From the NCBI GenBank assembly GCA_032464575.1, contig JAWDKM010000003.1, forward strand, positions 186,001 through 250,000: a DNA stretch of 64,000 bases. The letters are read 5' to 3'. The stretch comes from Pontivivens sp032464575. Lineage in GTDB: Bacteria; Pseudomonadota; Alphaproteobacteria; Rhodobacterales; Rhodobacteraceae. Each line of letters begins with the position of its first letter. The stretch's first letter is position 1. A program made the position numbers and the translations under genes. Below the pieces are notes generated by a model, which saw only the letters and a list, made by a program, of their open reading frames with translations, ran no database searches and was not told the DNA's origin. Positions 17,172 through 25,203 of this stretch are shown piece by piece.

Positions 17172-17708
17172 TTAAGCGGTGCGGACGACGGGGAAGTCGA
17201 TCTCGGTGTCCGCGACGTGGTTGAGGTAGTTGGTGAAGATGTTGGCCACCACGTTGCCCACGACCTCCACGATGTCGCCGTCGGTCAGGCCCGCGGCGCG
17301 GGCAGCGGCGAGGTCGGCGTCGCTCACCCGGCCCTGCGCTTCGGTCACGGCGCTGGCGAAGGTCAGGATCGCGTCGAGGCGCGGGTCGTCGGAATGGCCG
17401 TTCAGCCGGTTCGTGATCTCGGCTTGCGGGACCTTCAGGCTGGCCGAGATGGCGCTGTGCGCCGACGCACAGTAGTCACAGGTGTTCACCCCGGCGACGG
17501 TGAGGGCGATGGCCTCGCGCGTCTTCGCGTCGAACGAGCCCTTGCCGAGCCCCTCGCCCAGACCCAGCAGGGCGGCGAGCACGGCGGGCTGGTTGCCGGT
17601 GACGCGGTAGAGGTTGGGAACCATGCCGACCTTCCCCTCGATCGCGGTGAAGAGGGCGGCGGCGTCTGCGCTCGCTTCGGCGTCGGTGACGGTGTTCAGG
17701 CGTGCCAT
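17172..17708 (-). CDS. Carboxymuconolactone decarboxylase (AhpD-like) family protein
   Basis: A 178-residue protein with the AhpD-type redox motif NTCDYCASAH (Cys77, Cys80, His84) in the family context EAIALTVAGVNTCDYCASAH. Such proteins are peroxidase-related or alkylhydroperoxidase-like, acting on small electrophiles or peroxides in the cytoplasm. It is divergent from a TetR gene with two operator-like repeats between them, so it is probably repressed by that regulator. The physiological substrate is not visible. Confidence 0.87.
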   Translation of the reverse strand: MARLNTVTDAEASADAAALFTAIEGKVGMVPNLYRVTGNQPAVLAALLGLGEGLGKGSFDAKTREAIALTVAGVNTCDYCASAHSAISASLKVPQAEITNRLNGHSDDPRLDAILTFASAVTEAQGRVSDADLAAARAAGLTDGDIVEVVGNVVANIFTNYLNHVADTEIDFPVVRTA

Positions 17709-17787
17709 GGTGGCTCTCCTTTCCGGGGCGCTGCGGCCCCCTGATGTCCTGTCGGCATTGTGTCGCTACCGATGACATGTCATATGG

Positions 17788-17834
17788 GTTACGGACCGAT
17801 CAGTTAAATACCGAGTTACGGACCGATCGGTAAC
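17788..17834. promoter_or_regulatory. Two tandem operator-like repeats in the AhpD-like/TetR divergent promoter
   Basis: Two 20-bp boxes, 17788-17807 and 17815-17834, share GTTACGGACCGATC and are 27 bp apart. The second contains the perfect 10-bp palindrome ACCGATCGGT. Their place between a divergent TetR gene and its neighbour suggests TetR binding sites. Seen directly; role inferred. Confidence 0.65.
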
Positions 17835-17857
17835 GTTTGCGGGAGGAGGGCGACACG

Positions 17858-18415
17858 ATGGCCCGGCCAAGGACTTTCGAGCCCGATGCGGCGCGGGACG
17901 CGCTGATGGCGCTCTATTGGGAGAAGGGCTTCGAAGGCGCGTCGATGCAGGATGTCGAGGCGGCGACGGGGCTGAAGAAGCAGAGTCTCTATCGCCTCTT
18001 CGGCGACAAGCGCGGCATGTATCTGGCCGCCCTTGCCCGCTACGAGGAGACGGAGATCGCCGCCGGGGAGACGCTGCTTGTCGAGGGCTCGGCGCATGAG
18101 CGGTTCGCGCGGCTCTTTGCCGAGGCGGTGGACAGGGCGATCGAGGGCGACCGACGCGGCTGTTTCCTGTGCAATGCGAGCCTCGACCAGGCGCAGCTCG
18201 ATGCAGAGACGCGCGAGGTGGTCTCGCGCATGGTGGATCGGCTGCGGCGGATCTTCGCCGCGGCGCTGGTGGAGGCCTGCCCCGATCCGGCGAAGCGCGC
18301 GGTGAAGGCCGCACAGCTTGTCGCGTTCTATTTCGGGCTGCGCGTGATGGTGCGGGCCGATGCGCCGGAGGCGGTGCTGCGCGCGGTGGTAGCCGAGACG
18401 GTGCGGGGGATTTGA
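17858..18415 (+). CDS. TetR/AcrR family transcriptional regulator
   Basis: 185 residues starting at ATG 17858 behind a strong GGGAGGAGGG site. The N-terminal helix-turn-helix is clear (ALMALYWEKGFEGASMQDVE, ATGLKKQSLYRLFGDKRGMY). The C-terminal domain has GCFLCNASLD, with two cysteines (GCFLC) seen in many AcrR-type members (TetR_C group). It is divergent from the AhpD-like gene and likely represses it and itself through the two boxes between them. Confidence 0.9.
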   Translation: MARPRTFEPDAARDALMALYWEKGFEGASMQDVEAATGLKKQSLYRLFGDKRGMYLAALARYEETEIAAGETLLVEGSAHERFARLFAEAVDRAIEGDRRGCFLCNASLDQAQLDAETREVVSRMVDRLRRIFAAALVEACPDPAKRAVKAAQLVAFYFGLRVMVRADAPEAVLRAVVAETVRGI

Positions 18416-18440
18416 GCGGTGCCGCTTGTTGGCTCCCCCC

Positions 18441-18470
18441 TCCCTAGCCCTCCCCCCATGGGAGAGGGGA
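18441..18470. repeat. C/G-rich repeat, right flank of the AhpD-like/TetR module
   Basis: A diverged direct copy of the element at 17131-17162 (shared TCCCT-AGCCCTCCCCCC and a matching purine arm GGGAGAGGGGA). It lies between the TetR stop and the VWA gene stop, so it might also end transcription there. Confidence 0.45.
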
Positions 18471-18490
18471 TTTGTGGCGCGAGTAGACGC

Positions 18491-19675
18491 TTAGCGGACG
18501 AGTTCGCGCATGCCGCGGTCGAGGCCCTCAAGCGTCATCGGAACCATACGGTCTTCGAAGATCTCGCGGATCATGCGGATGGAGTGTGTGTAGTTCCAGT
18601 GCTCCTCCGGGATCGGATTGATCCAGAGGTTGGACTTCCACTGCTCCCGCGCCCGCTGCAGCCAGACCTGCCCGGCCTCTGCGTTCCAATGCTCGTTCGC
18701 GCCGCCGGGATAGGCGATCTCGTAGGGCGACATGCTGGCGTCGCCGACGAAGATGCAGCGGTAGTCGGGACCGTAGGTCCGCAGGATCTCCAACGTCGGG
18801 GTCTGCTCGGTCCAGCGGCGGCGATTGTCCTTCCACACGCCCTCGTAGAGGCAGTTGTGGAAGTAGAAATGCTCGAAATGCTTGAACTCCGTCTTCGCGG
18901 CGGAAAAGAGCTCCTCCACCACGCGGATATGCGGGTCCATCGAGCCGCCGACATCGAGGAAGAGCAGGACCTTGACCGCATTGCGCCGCTCGGGCCGGGT
19001 TTGCACATCGATATAGCCGTGCTCGGCCGTGGCGCGGATCGTGCCGGGAAGGTCGAGCTCGTCGGCAGCCCCGTCGCGGGCCCAGCGGCGCAGGCGCTTC
19101 AGGGCCACCTTGATGTTGCGGGTGCCGAGCTCGCGCGTGTCGTCGAAATCCTGGAACTCGCGCTTGTCCCAGACCTTGACCGCGCACTGGTGACGGCTTT
19201 CCTTCTGGCCGATGCGCACGCCCTCGGGGTTGTAGCCATATGCGCCGAAGGGGGAGGTGCCGGCGGTGCCAATCCACTTGTTGCCGCCCTGATGGCGCTT
19301 CTCCTGTTCGGCGAGGCGTTCCCGCAGCGTTTCCATCAGCTTTTCGAAGCCGCCGAGGGCGTCGATCTCGGCCATCTCCTCGGGCGTGAGGTGCTTTTCG
19401 GCCATCTTGCGCAGCCACTCGTCGGGAAGGTCCATCGCCTCTAGCATCTCGGCGGTGCTGATCGCCTCCATCCCCTTGAAGGTGTGGGCGAAGACCTGGT
19501 CGAACCGGTCGATGTTGCGCTCGTCCTTCACCAGCGCGGCGCGGGCGAGGTAGTAGAAGCCCTCCACGTCGTACATGACGACGCCGTCCTCCATCGCCTC
19601 GAGCAGCGTAAGATACTCGCGCAGGGAGACGGGGAGCTTCGCCATCCTGAGGTTGTCGAAAAAGCGCAGGAACAT
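18491..19675 (-). CDS. VWA domain-containing protein (CoxE-like)
   Basis: 394 residues. The N-terminus (MFLRFFDNLRMAKLPVSLREYLTLL start) and the helical first half are typical of the CoxE/VWA proteins that partner MoxR ATPases. The VWA part begins with VLLFLDVGGSMDPHI, a variant metal site (DxGGS rather than DxSxS), followed by YFHNCLYEGVW and CIFVGDASMSPYEI. It likely works with the MoxR ATPase at 22310-23152 as a chaperone-like pair for metal insertion or complex assembly. Client unknown. It is the last gene of a tight operon from 21208. Confidence 0.87.
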   Translation of the reverse strand: MFLRFFDNLRMAKLPVSLREYLTLLEAMEDGVVMYDVEGFYYLARAALVKDERNIDRFDQVFAHTFKGMEAISTAEMLEAMDLPDEWLRKMAEKHLTPEEMAEIDALGGFEKLMETLRERLAEQEKRHQGGNKWIGTAGTSPFGAYGYNPEGVRIGQKESRHQCAVKVWDKREFQDFDDTRELGTRNIKVALKRLRRWARDGAADELDLPGTIRATAEHGYIDVQTRPERRNAVKVLLFLDVGGSMDPHIRVVEELFSAAKTEFKHFEHFYFHNCLYEGVWKDNRRRWTEQTPTLEILRTYGPDYRCIFVGDASMSPYEIAYPGGANEHWNAEAGQVWLQRAREQWKSNLWINPIPEEHWNYTHSIRMIREIFEDRMVPMTLEGLDRGMRELVR

Positions 19676-19681
19676 GTCGTC

Positions 19682-19858
19682 TCAGATAAACCAGTTGGTG
19701 ATGAAATCGTAGAGCATCAGCACCACGACGACCGCGATCACGAAGGCGATGCCGTGCCCGATGGCCCAGGTGGCGATGTCACCGGGCTTGCCGCCGCGCT
19801 TCTTGGCGCGCCAGCCGCCGATCAGGGCGCCGGCAAGGGCGATGGCGACGAGGTACAT
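19682..19858 (-). CDS. Small membrane protein, 58 residues
   Basis: A 58-residue reading frame with a strong AGGAGAG site before ATG 19858; the site lies just after the stop of the GNAT gene. The protein starts MYLVAIALAGALIGGW, has a basic loop (RAKKRGGKPGD) and a second hydrophobic segment (HGIAFVIAVVVVLMLYDFI), so two membrane helices with the loop inside. It ends 6 bases before the VWA start. No family recognised; the tight packing supports a real gene. Confidence 0.7.
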   Translation of the reverse strand: MYLVAIALAGALIGGWRAKKRGGKPGDIATWAIGHGIAFVIAVVVVLMLYDFITNWFI

Positions 19859-19868
19859 GGGCTCTCCT

Positions 19869-20315
19869 TCAACGTTCGTACTTGATGAAACCGGTATTGC
19901 GGGCGATCCGGTCGTAGAGCTGGCGGGCGGTGGCGTTGCCCTCCTGCGTCGTCCAGTAGACGGGGGGGGCGCCTGCGGCGTCGGCAGCGGCGTATACCGC
20001 CTCGATCAGGGCGCGCCCGGCCCCGGTGCCGCGGGCCTCGGGGGCGACGTAGAGGTCCTGCAGGTAGCACACATCCTCGATCCGCCAGCCGTGGCGGTGG
20101 AAGAGGTAGTGGGCAAGGCCGACGGGCCGCTCGCCGGCTAGCGCGATCAGGCCGTGATAATCGTGGGGATCATCGCCCAGCAGCCGTTGCCAGTAGGTGG
20201 CGTACACCTCCTCCGGCCGCTCCGTCTCATAGAACGCGAGGTAGGCGCGCCAGAGGTCGCGCCAGGCGGGCGCGTCGGCGGGGGTGAGGGGACGGATGGT
20301 CAGGCGGTCAGCCAT
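19869..20315 (-). CDS. GNAT family N-acetyltransferase
   Basis: A 148-residue acetyltransferase: LTIRPLTPADAPAWRDLWRA at the start, the acetyl-CoA motif LYVAPEARGTGAGRALIEAV near residues 92-111, and NATARQLYDRIARNTGFIKYE at the end. The substrate cannot be inferred. It overlaps the AEC transporter gene by 16 bases and is followed by the 58-residue membrane protein. Confidence 0.88.
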   Translation of the reverse strand: MADRLTIRPLTPADAPAWRDLWRAYLAFYETERPEEVYATYWQRLLGDDPHDYHGLIALAGERPVGLAHYLFHRHGWRIEDVCYLQDLYVAPEARGTGAGRALIEAVYAAADAAGAPPVYWTTQEGNATARQLYDRIARNTGFIKYER

Positions 20316-21208
20316 GCGAGGGTCACCAGCGTGAGGACGGACGAGATCAGGATCGCCTTGGCGATCGTGTCGGTCCTTACACCGTATTGCAGGGCGATGA
20401 CAAAGGGCATGGCCCCGCACGGGCCCGCGGCGACCAGCAGCGCGATATCGGCCTTGTCCGCGTCGACCTCTACCAGCAGCAAGAGGGCCGCGAGCAGGAT
20501 CGGATGGGCGAGCACCTTCACGCCGACCACCGACGCCGTGAGCCCGTCCAGGCGGCGGAGTCCGGCGCCTGCCATGATGATCCCGAGGGCGAAGAGGGAG
20601 GCCGGCGGGGCCGCGCGGCCCACGAATTCCGCGAAGGTGAAGACACCTTGGGGCGCCAGCGGTTCGGTCGCGTAGACCGCGAGACCGCCGAGGATGGCGA
20701 GGAAGGTGGGGTTGCGCAGCATCACGCCCGCGATCTTCGCCGGATGGCTGGTGCCGGTGCCGATCAGGTCCACCAGCAGCATCGTGCCGCAAAAGAGAAG
20801 TGCGACGTCCACCACGATGATGCCCGCGATGGCGAAGGCCGCATCCTCGCCATAGAGCAGCTCCGCGATCGGCAGGATGTAGAAGACATGGTTGACGAAG
20901 GCGCAGGTCATGCCGATCAGCAGCGCCTCGCGCATCTCCCGCCCGAACAGGCGGTGGGCGATCAGCGTGCCGGCGGCATAAACCGCGATCTCGGACGCGA
21001 GGTAGAGGCCGAGGACGCGATAGTCGAACTCGCCGAAGGGGGCGCGCGCGACGATGAAGAAGACCAACGCCGGCTGGGCGACGAAGAACACGAAGCGGTT
21101 GAGGCCACGGGCGAAATCGGCGTCGAACCAGTCGCGCGAGCCCGCGAGTACGCCGAAGCCCAGGATCGCGAAGATCGGCAGGATCGGATCGGCGAGGGTC
21201 TGGAGCAT
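20300..21208 (-). CDS. AEC family transporter (auxin efflux carrier-like)
   Basis: A 302-residue inner-membrane protein with about ten hydrophobic segments split into two halves, as usual for the AEC/malate permease family. LADPILPIFAILGFGVLAG opens it; GLNRFVFFVAQPALVFF and the later VGVKVLAHPILLAALLLL are family blocks. It could move malonate, malate or similar organic acids. First gene of the operon that ends with the VWA gene. Confidence 0.86.
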   Translation of the reverse strand: MLQTLADPILPIFAILGFGVLAGSRDWFDADFARGLNRFVFFVAQPALVFFIVARAPFGEFDYRVLGLYLASEIAVYAAGTLIAHRLFGREMREALLIGMTCAFVNHVFYILPIAELLYGEDAAFAIAGIIVVDVALLFCGTMLLVDLIGTGTSHPAKIAGVMLRNPTFLAILGGLAVYATEPLAPQGVFTFAEFVGRAAPPASLFALGIIMAGAGLRRLDGLTASVVGVKVLAHPILLAALLLLVEVDADKADIALLVAAGPCGAMPFVIALQYGVRTDTIAKAILISSVLTLVTLAWLTA

Positions 21209-21313
21209 GAACGGGTCCGCGATGGGGCGCGACCCTTATGGCAGGCGCCCTGCCGCTTGCCCACGAAAAATCGTCTTGATCGTGAGCTATGACGGGGCAG
21301 GGGAAGACCGGGC

Positions 21314-21934
21314 ATGGAAACGGACTGGCTGAGCTGGTCGCGGCGGCTGGCAGCTCTGGCGCAGACGGGACTGAGCTTTACCCGCGATCCGTTCGACCGG
21401 GAGCGGTACGAGGAGATGGCGGGAATCGCGGCGTACATGCTCGCGCACCTTGCCGATCTGCCGGTGGAGCACGTGACCGGGCTAATGGCGCCGGAGCCCG
21501 AATACGCGACGCCCAAGGTCGATGTGCGTGGCGCGATCGTGGTCGAGGGCCAGATCCTGTTGGTGCAGGAGAGGTCGGACGGGCGCTGGAGCCTGCCGGG
21601 CGGATGCGCCGGTGTGGGGCTCTCTGCCTCCGAAAACGTGGTGAAGGAGATCCGGGAGGAGGCGGGGCTGGAGGTTCGGGTCGTCCGGCTCTACGCCGTG
21701 CGGCACAAGGCGAAGGGCCCCTATGATCCGGATCTGCGGGACTTCTACAAGCTGTTCTTCCTGTGCGAACCGACGGCGGGCGTGGACGCGCGGGCCGGGT
21801 TCGAGGTTGCCGACGCGCGGTTTTTCGCACCGGACGCCCTGCCGCCACTGTCGACCACGCGCGTAGTGGTGCGGGATATCGCGGCGGCTATCGCCAGCCG
21901 GGAGGGAGGACCGGCTGACGTGCAGTTCGACTAG
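21314..21934 (+). CDS. NUDIX hydrolase with N-terminal helical domain
   Basis: 206 residues. The first 65 are helical (WLSWSRRLAALAQTGLSFTR and RYEEMAGIAAYMLAHL), the N-terminal domain found in a subgroup of NUDIX enzymes. The NUDIX box spans about residues 97-119: GGCAGVGLSASENVVKEIRE and EAGLEV. It should hydrolyse a nucleoside diphosphate-linked compound in the cytoplasm. Divergent from the AEC gene. Substrate unknown. Confidence 0.88.
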   Translation: METDWLSWSRRLAALAQTGLSFTRDPFDRERYEEMAGIAAYMLAHLADLPVEHVTGLMAPEPEYATPKVDVRGAIVVEGQILLVQERSDGRWSLPGGCAGVGLSASENVVKEIREEAGLEVRVVRLYAVRHKAKGPYDPDLRDFYKLFFLCEPTAGVDARAGFEVADARFFAPDALPPLSTTRVVVRDIAAAIASREGGPADVQFD

Positions 21935-21950
21935 GGGGCGTGGACCGGGC

Positions 21951-22148
21951 TCAGTGTTTGGCCATCCACTCGTCGACTTCGCGCTTGGCCTCTTCCTTGG
22001 TCTTGCCGTAGCGCTCCTGGATCTTGCCTTCGAGCTTCTCGCGGTTGCCTGCGGCTTGATCCACTTCGTCGTCGGTCAGCTTGCCCCAACGGGACTGGAC
22101 CTCCCCCTTCATCTGCTTCCAATTGCCTTCGACCTGATCCCAGTTCAT
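21951..22148 (-). CDS. CsbD family stress-response protein
   Basis: A 65-residue hydrophilic protein: MNWDQVEGNWKQMKGEVQSR, then KLTDDEVDQAAGNREKLEGK and a Lys/Glu-rich end. This is the CsbD family, small proteins often induced by general stress; the function is not known. A GGAGG site lies before ATG 22148, favouring it over the in-frame ATG 7 codons upstream. Confidence 0.92.
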   Translation of the reverse strand: MNWDQVEGNWKQMKGEVQSRWGKLTDDEVDQAAGNREKLEGKIQERYGKTKEEAKREVDEWMAKH

Positions 22149-22237
22149 CGCAATTCCTCCATTATCCAAAAAAGAACGGGCTTTGCACCCACCCGAAAAA
22201 CGCAGGGCAGGTACCGGGCGTTCCCGGCTTCCCTTCT

Positions 22238-22265
22238 CCTTCGGAAAATATCCGCGGGGGTGAAC
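22238..22265. repeat. Intergenic element related to GGATATTTT, reverse orientation, copy 4
   Basis: Read on the minus strand this holds GCGGATATTTTCCGAAGGAG, similar to the ATATTT and following AAGNNGAAGG part of the copy at 25117. It lies between the CsbD and MoxR genes. Confidence 0.35.
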
Positions 22266-22309
22266 GGCCGCAGGCCGGAGGGGGTGCGCGCACCCCCCGG
22301 TCTTCGGTC

Positions 22310-23152
22310 CTAGCGGTCCTGTCGGCGCGCCATGAAGGCGAGGCGTTCGAAGAGATGGACGTCCTGCTCATTTTTCAGAAGGGCGCCGTGCAGTTTCGGA
22401 AGCGCGTCCTTGCCGTCGCGCTTCAGGTCCTCCGGATCCAGGTCCTCAACGAGGAGCAGCTTGAGCCAGTCCAGCGCCTCGGAGGTCGACGGCTTCTTCT
22501 TCAGGCCCGGCGTCTCACGGACTTCGTAGAACTGGGTGAGCGCCTCGCGCACGAGGTGCTGCTTGATGCCGGGGAAGTGGACCTCGACGATGGCGGCCAT
22601 GACCTCCGGCTCGGGAAAGCGGATGTAGTGGAAGAAGCAGCGGCGCAGGAACGCATCGGGCAGCTCCTTCTCGTTGTTGGAGGTGATGATGACGATGGGG
22701 CGGTGCCGCGCCCGGATCGTCTCCCCGGTCTCGTAGACGTGGAACTCCATCCGGTCGAGTTCCTGCAGGAGGTCGTTGGGGAACTCGATGTCGGCCTTGT
22801 CGATCTCGTCGATCAGGAGGACGACGCGCTCGCCTGCCTCGAAGGCCTGCCAGAGCATACCCTTGCGAATGTAGTTCGCGACGTCGTGGACGCGCTCCTC
22901 GCCCAGCTGGCTGTCGCGCAGACGCGACACCGCGTCATATTCGTAGAGGCCCTGCTGCGCCTTGGTCGTCGACTTCACGGTCCATTCAAGGATCGGCACG
23001 CCGAGGGCGCCGGCCACCTGCCGCGCGAGCTCCGTCTTGCCGGTGCCGGGCTCACCCTTGACGAGGAGCGGGCGTTCGAGCGCGATCGCCGCGTTGACGG
23101 CGACGGTCAGATCGCCGGTGGCGACGTAATCCTTTGTTCCCTCGAACTTCAC
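22310..23152 (-). CDS. MoxR family AAA+ ATPase
   Basis: 280 residues from GTG 23152, which has a GAGGGGG site upstream; longer in-frame starts run into unlikely sequence. Walker A is KGEPGTGKTEL, Walker B VVLLIDEIDKAD, then the sensor region IVIITSNNEKELPDAFLRRC and a C-terminal lid. MoxR ATPases act with VWA proteins in assembling or activating other complexes. The matching VWA protein is at 18491-19675. Confidence 0.92.
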   Translation of the reverse strand: MKFEGTKDYVATGDLTVAVNAAIALERPLLVKGEPGTGKTELARQVAGALGVPILEWTVKSTTKAQQGLYEYDAVSRLRDSQLGEERVHDVANYIRKGMLWQAFEAGERVVLLIDEIDKADIEFPNDLLQELDRMEFHVYETGETIRARHRPIVIITSNNEKELPDAFLRRCFFHYIRFPEPEVMAAIVEVHFPGIKQHLVREALTQFYEVRETPGLKKKPSTSEALDWLKLLLVEDLDPEDLKRDGKDALPKLHGALLKNEQDVHLFERLAFMARRQDR

Positions 23153-23455
23153 GAGCGGCCCCCTCTTCTGTGCTGTCGCCGCGTTGCATGGCACGGAAGG
23201 GGCGCTCCACGCAATTGCCCCGGGGTGAGTCGCCGTGCGACGCGGCGTCCCGAGCTTCGCGCGCTGCCGCAACGTTTTTCCCCGCAACCTATTGAACGGG
23301 GTTTAACCAACGTTAATGCCGCGGTTCCGACCTGCCACTTCAGGCGTGACATCGGCAGGTTTTCGCTTTATGCCCTGCCACCAGAGGGATGGGGCGAGTG
23401 GGATTTGCCCTTCAAGGCAGCGCTCCCGCTCGACGTGAAACGTAGGGTGATCACG

Positions 23456-23881
23456 ATGAAAGCGGAACTGGTTCTGGACTCGGACTACAAACCGGCCGAG
23501 GACGAGCCCTTCATGAACGACCGTCAGCTCGAGTACTTCCGCCGCAAGTTGCTCGAGTGGAAGGCGCAACTCCTCTCCGACTCCAAGGACACGGTGGTCG
23601 GCATGCAGGAAGGGACGCGCAACATTCCCGATGTCGCCGATCGGGCCAGCGAGGAAACGGACCGGGCCCTGGAGCTTCGGACCCGCGACCGCCAGCGCAA
23701 GCTGGTCGCCAAGATCGACTCGGCCCTGCGCCGGATCGAGGACGGCACCTATGGCTATTGCGACGTCACGGGCGAGCCGATCAGCCTCAAGCGGCTGGAT
23801 GCACGCCCGATCGCGACGATGAGCCTCGAGGCGCAGGAGCGTCACGAGCGCAAGGAACGGGTCTACCGCGACGACCGCTGA
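23456..23881 (+). CDS. dksA: RNA polymerase-binding transcription factor DksA
   Basis: A 141-residue protein that binds the RNA polymerase secondary channel and works with ppGpp. The coiled-coil is visible (EYFRRKLLEWKAQLLSDSKD, ELRTRDRQRKLVAKIDSALR) with the tip motif DVADRA (Asp59, Asp62, Ala64), equal to the DxxDxA tip known to be essential. The zinc-finger positions read Cys102, Thr105, Ser123, Ala126, so only one cysteine of four remains, as in described Rhodobacter-type DksA. ATG 23456 is chosen by the usual N-terminus. A strong terminator follows. Confidence 0.93.
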   Translation: MKAELVLDSDYKPAEDEPFMNDRQLEYFRRKLLEWKAQLLSDSKDTVVGMQEGTRNIPDVADRASEETDRALELRTRDRQRKLVAKIDSALRRIEDGTYGYCDVTGEPISLKRLDARPIATMSLEAQERHERKERVYRDDR

Positions 23882-23907
23882 GCGCGGACGCAGCGGCGGA
23901 TTTTGCA

Positions 23908-23940
23908 GGGGCGGCTCCGGGTGACGGGGCCGCCCCTTTT
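23908..23940 (+). terminator. Rho-independent terminator of dksA
   Basis: A perfect 8-bp stem (23908-23915 with 23929-23936), 13-base loop, then TTTT. It lies 26 bases after the dksA stop and just before the monooxygenase start. Confidence 0.8.
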
Positions 23941-23954
23941 CGATGGAGGGCATG

Positions 23955-25106
23955 ATGGGCGAGGTGCGGCGCGCGGCGGTGATCGGCGCCGGGATCGGCG
24001 GGCTGACGGCGGCGCTGGCGCTGGCGCGGCGCGGCTGCGAGGTGGTCCTGTTCGAGCGGGCGCCGGAGTTGGGCGAGGTGGGGGCGGGACTGCAGCTCGG
24101 CCCCAACGGGATGAAGGTGATGGCCGCCCTCGGCATCGCGGATGCGGTGCGGGCGGCGGGTGTGGTGCCCGAGGTCGTGGAGCTGCGCGACCACGACGCG
24201 GGCCGCCCGCTGATGCGCCTGCCGATGGGAACGGCGGCGGAGGCGCGCTGGGGTGCCCCGATGGTCAACCTGCACCGGGCCGACCTCGTCGACGTGCTGG
24301 CTGCGGCGGTGAAAGACGCCGGCGTGGAGCTGCGCCTGGGCCGGGAGATCGCGGCGGGCGGCGCCGTGCAGGGGGAGGTCGAGGGCGAGCCCTTCGACAT
24401 GGTGGTAGGGGCAGACGGCGTGCGGTCCGCCCTGCGCGCGGAGATCGGACAGGGTTCCGTCCCGCGCTATACAGGCCATGTCGCCTGGCGCGCGCTGGTC
24501 CCGCGCGATCCGGCCCTGCCGCCGGTCACGCATCTGACCATGGGTCCGGACCGGCATCTCGTGACCTATCCGCTCCGCGACGGGTCGCTCGCCAACGTGG
24601 TCGCGGTCGCGAAGCGGGCGGATTGGCGCGGCGAGGGCTGGTTCGAGGAGGACGACCCCGACAACCTGCGCACGGCCTTCGCCGGCTGGAATGCGGAGGC
24701 GGAGGCAGTGCTCGCGCGGGTGGAGAAGACCTGGCTCTGGGGCCTCTTCGACCACGCGCCGTTGCCGCGCTGGCATCTGGGCCGGCTCGTGCTGCTCGGC
24801 GATGCCTGTCACCCGATGCTGCCGTTCCTGGCACAAGGCGCGACGCAGGCGGTCGAGGATGCCTGGGTGTTGGCAGATGCGGTCGGGCGCAGCGGGCTGC
24901 ACGGCCTCGAGACCTACGCCGCGCGCCGCATCGACCGGGCGACCCGTGTGCAGCGGGCGGCGGTGGTGCAGGGCCGGCTGGACCATCTCGGCGGCCTCGT
25001 TCGGCCGGTGGTACAGCTTGGAATGCGGATGGTGGGCAGCGTCGCCCCGGGCTTCGCCGCACGGCGCTTCGACTGGCTCTACGGCCACGACGTCACCGCG
25101 GGGTGA
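23955..25106 (+). CDS. FAD-dependent monooxygenase (salicylate hydroxylase-like)
   Basis: About 383 residues of the aromatic hydroxylase (PHBH-like) fold. GxGxxG FAD motif AVIGAGIGGLTAALALARRG near the start, the middle DG motif VVGADGVRSALR and the late GD motif VLLGDACHPMLPFLAQGATQ are all present. It probably hydroxylates an aromatic acid using NAD(P)H. GGAGGG at 23945-23950 best fits ATG 23955; ATGs at 23943 and 23952 are also possible. No aromatic ring-cleavage genes are near, so the substrate stays open. Confidence 0.87.
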   Translation: MGEVRRAAVIGAGIGGLTAALALARRGCEVVLFERAPELGEVGAGLQLGPNGMKVMAALGIADAVRAAGVVPEVVELRDHDAGRPLMRLPMGTAAEARWGAPMVNLHRADLVDVLAAAVKDAGVELRLGREIAAGGAVQGEVEGEPFDMVVGADGVRSALRAEIGQGSVPRYTGHVAWRALVPRDPALPPVTHLTMGPDRHLVTYPLRDGSLANVVAVAKRADWRGEGWFEEDDPDNLRTAFAGWNAEAEAVLARVEKTWLWGLFDHAPLPRWHLGRLVLLGDACHPMLPFLAQGATQAVEDAWVLADAVGRSGLHGLETYAARRIDRATRVQRAAVVQGRLDHLGGLVRPVVQLGMRMVGSVAPGFAARRFDWLYGHDVTAG

Positions 25107-25116
25107 GCGGCGTGCG

Positions 25117-25150
25117 CCTCCGGCAGGGATATTTGGGCAAGCTGGAAGGG
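25117..25150. repeat. Intergenic GCCTCCGGC...ATATTTGGG element, copy 1
   Basis: Contains GCGCCTCCGGCAGGGATATTTGGG-type text (in two parts: GCCTCCGGC and GGGATATTTGGG) followed by CAAGCTGGAAGG. It lies between the convergent monooxygenase and xthA genes. Related copies are near 22240, 26038 and 51017. Confidence 0.5.
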
Positions 25151-25203
25151 GCTTTCGTCGTTGTCCGAACACGCAAGTCCCGCGCCGGCCGCGGGTGCCG
25201 GGT

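Noticed and set aside
22310..23287. Longer start for the MoxR ATPase at 23287
   Set aside because: The added 45 residues are low-quality basic text; the GTG at 23152 has a ribosome site and gives the family length.
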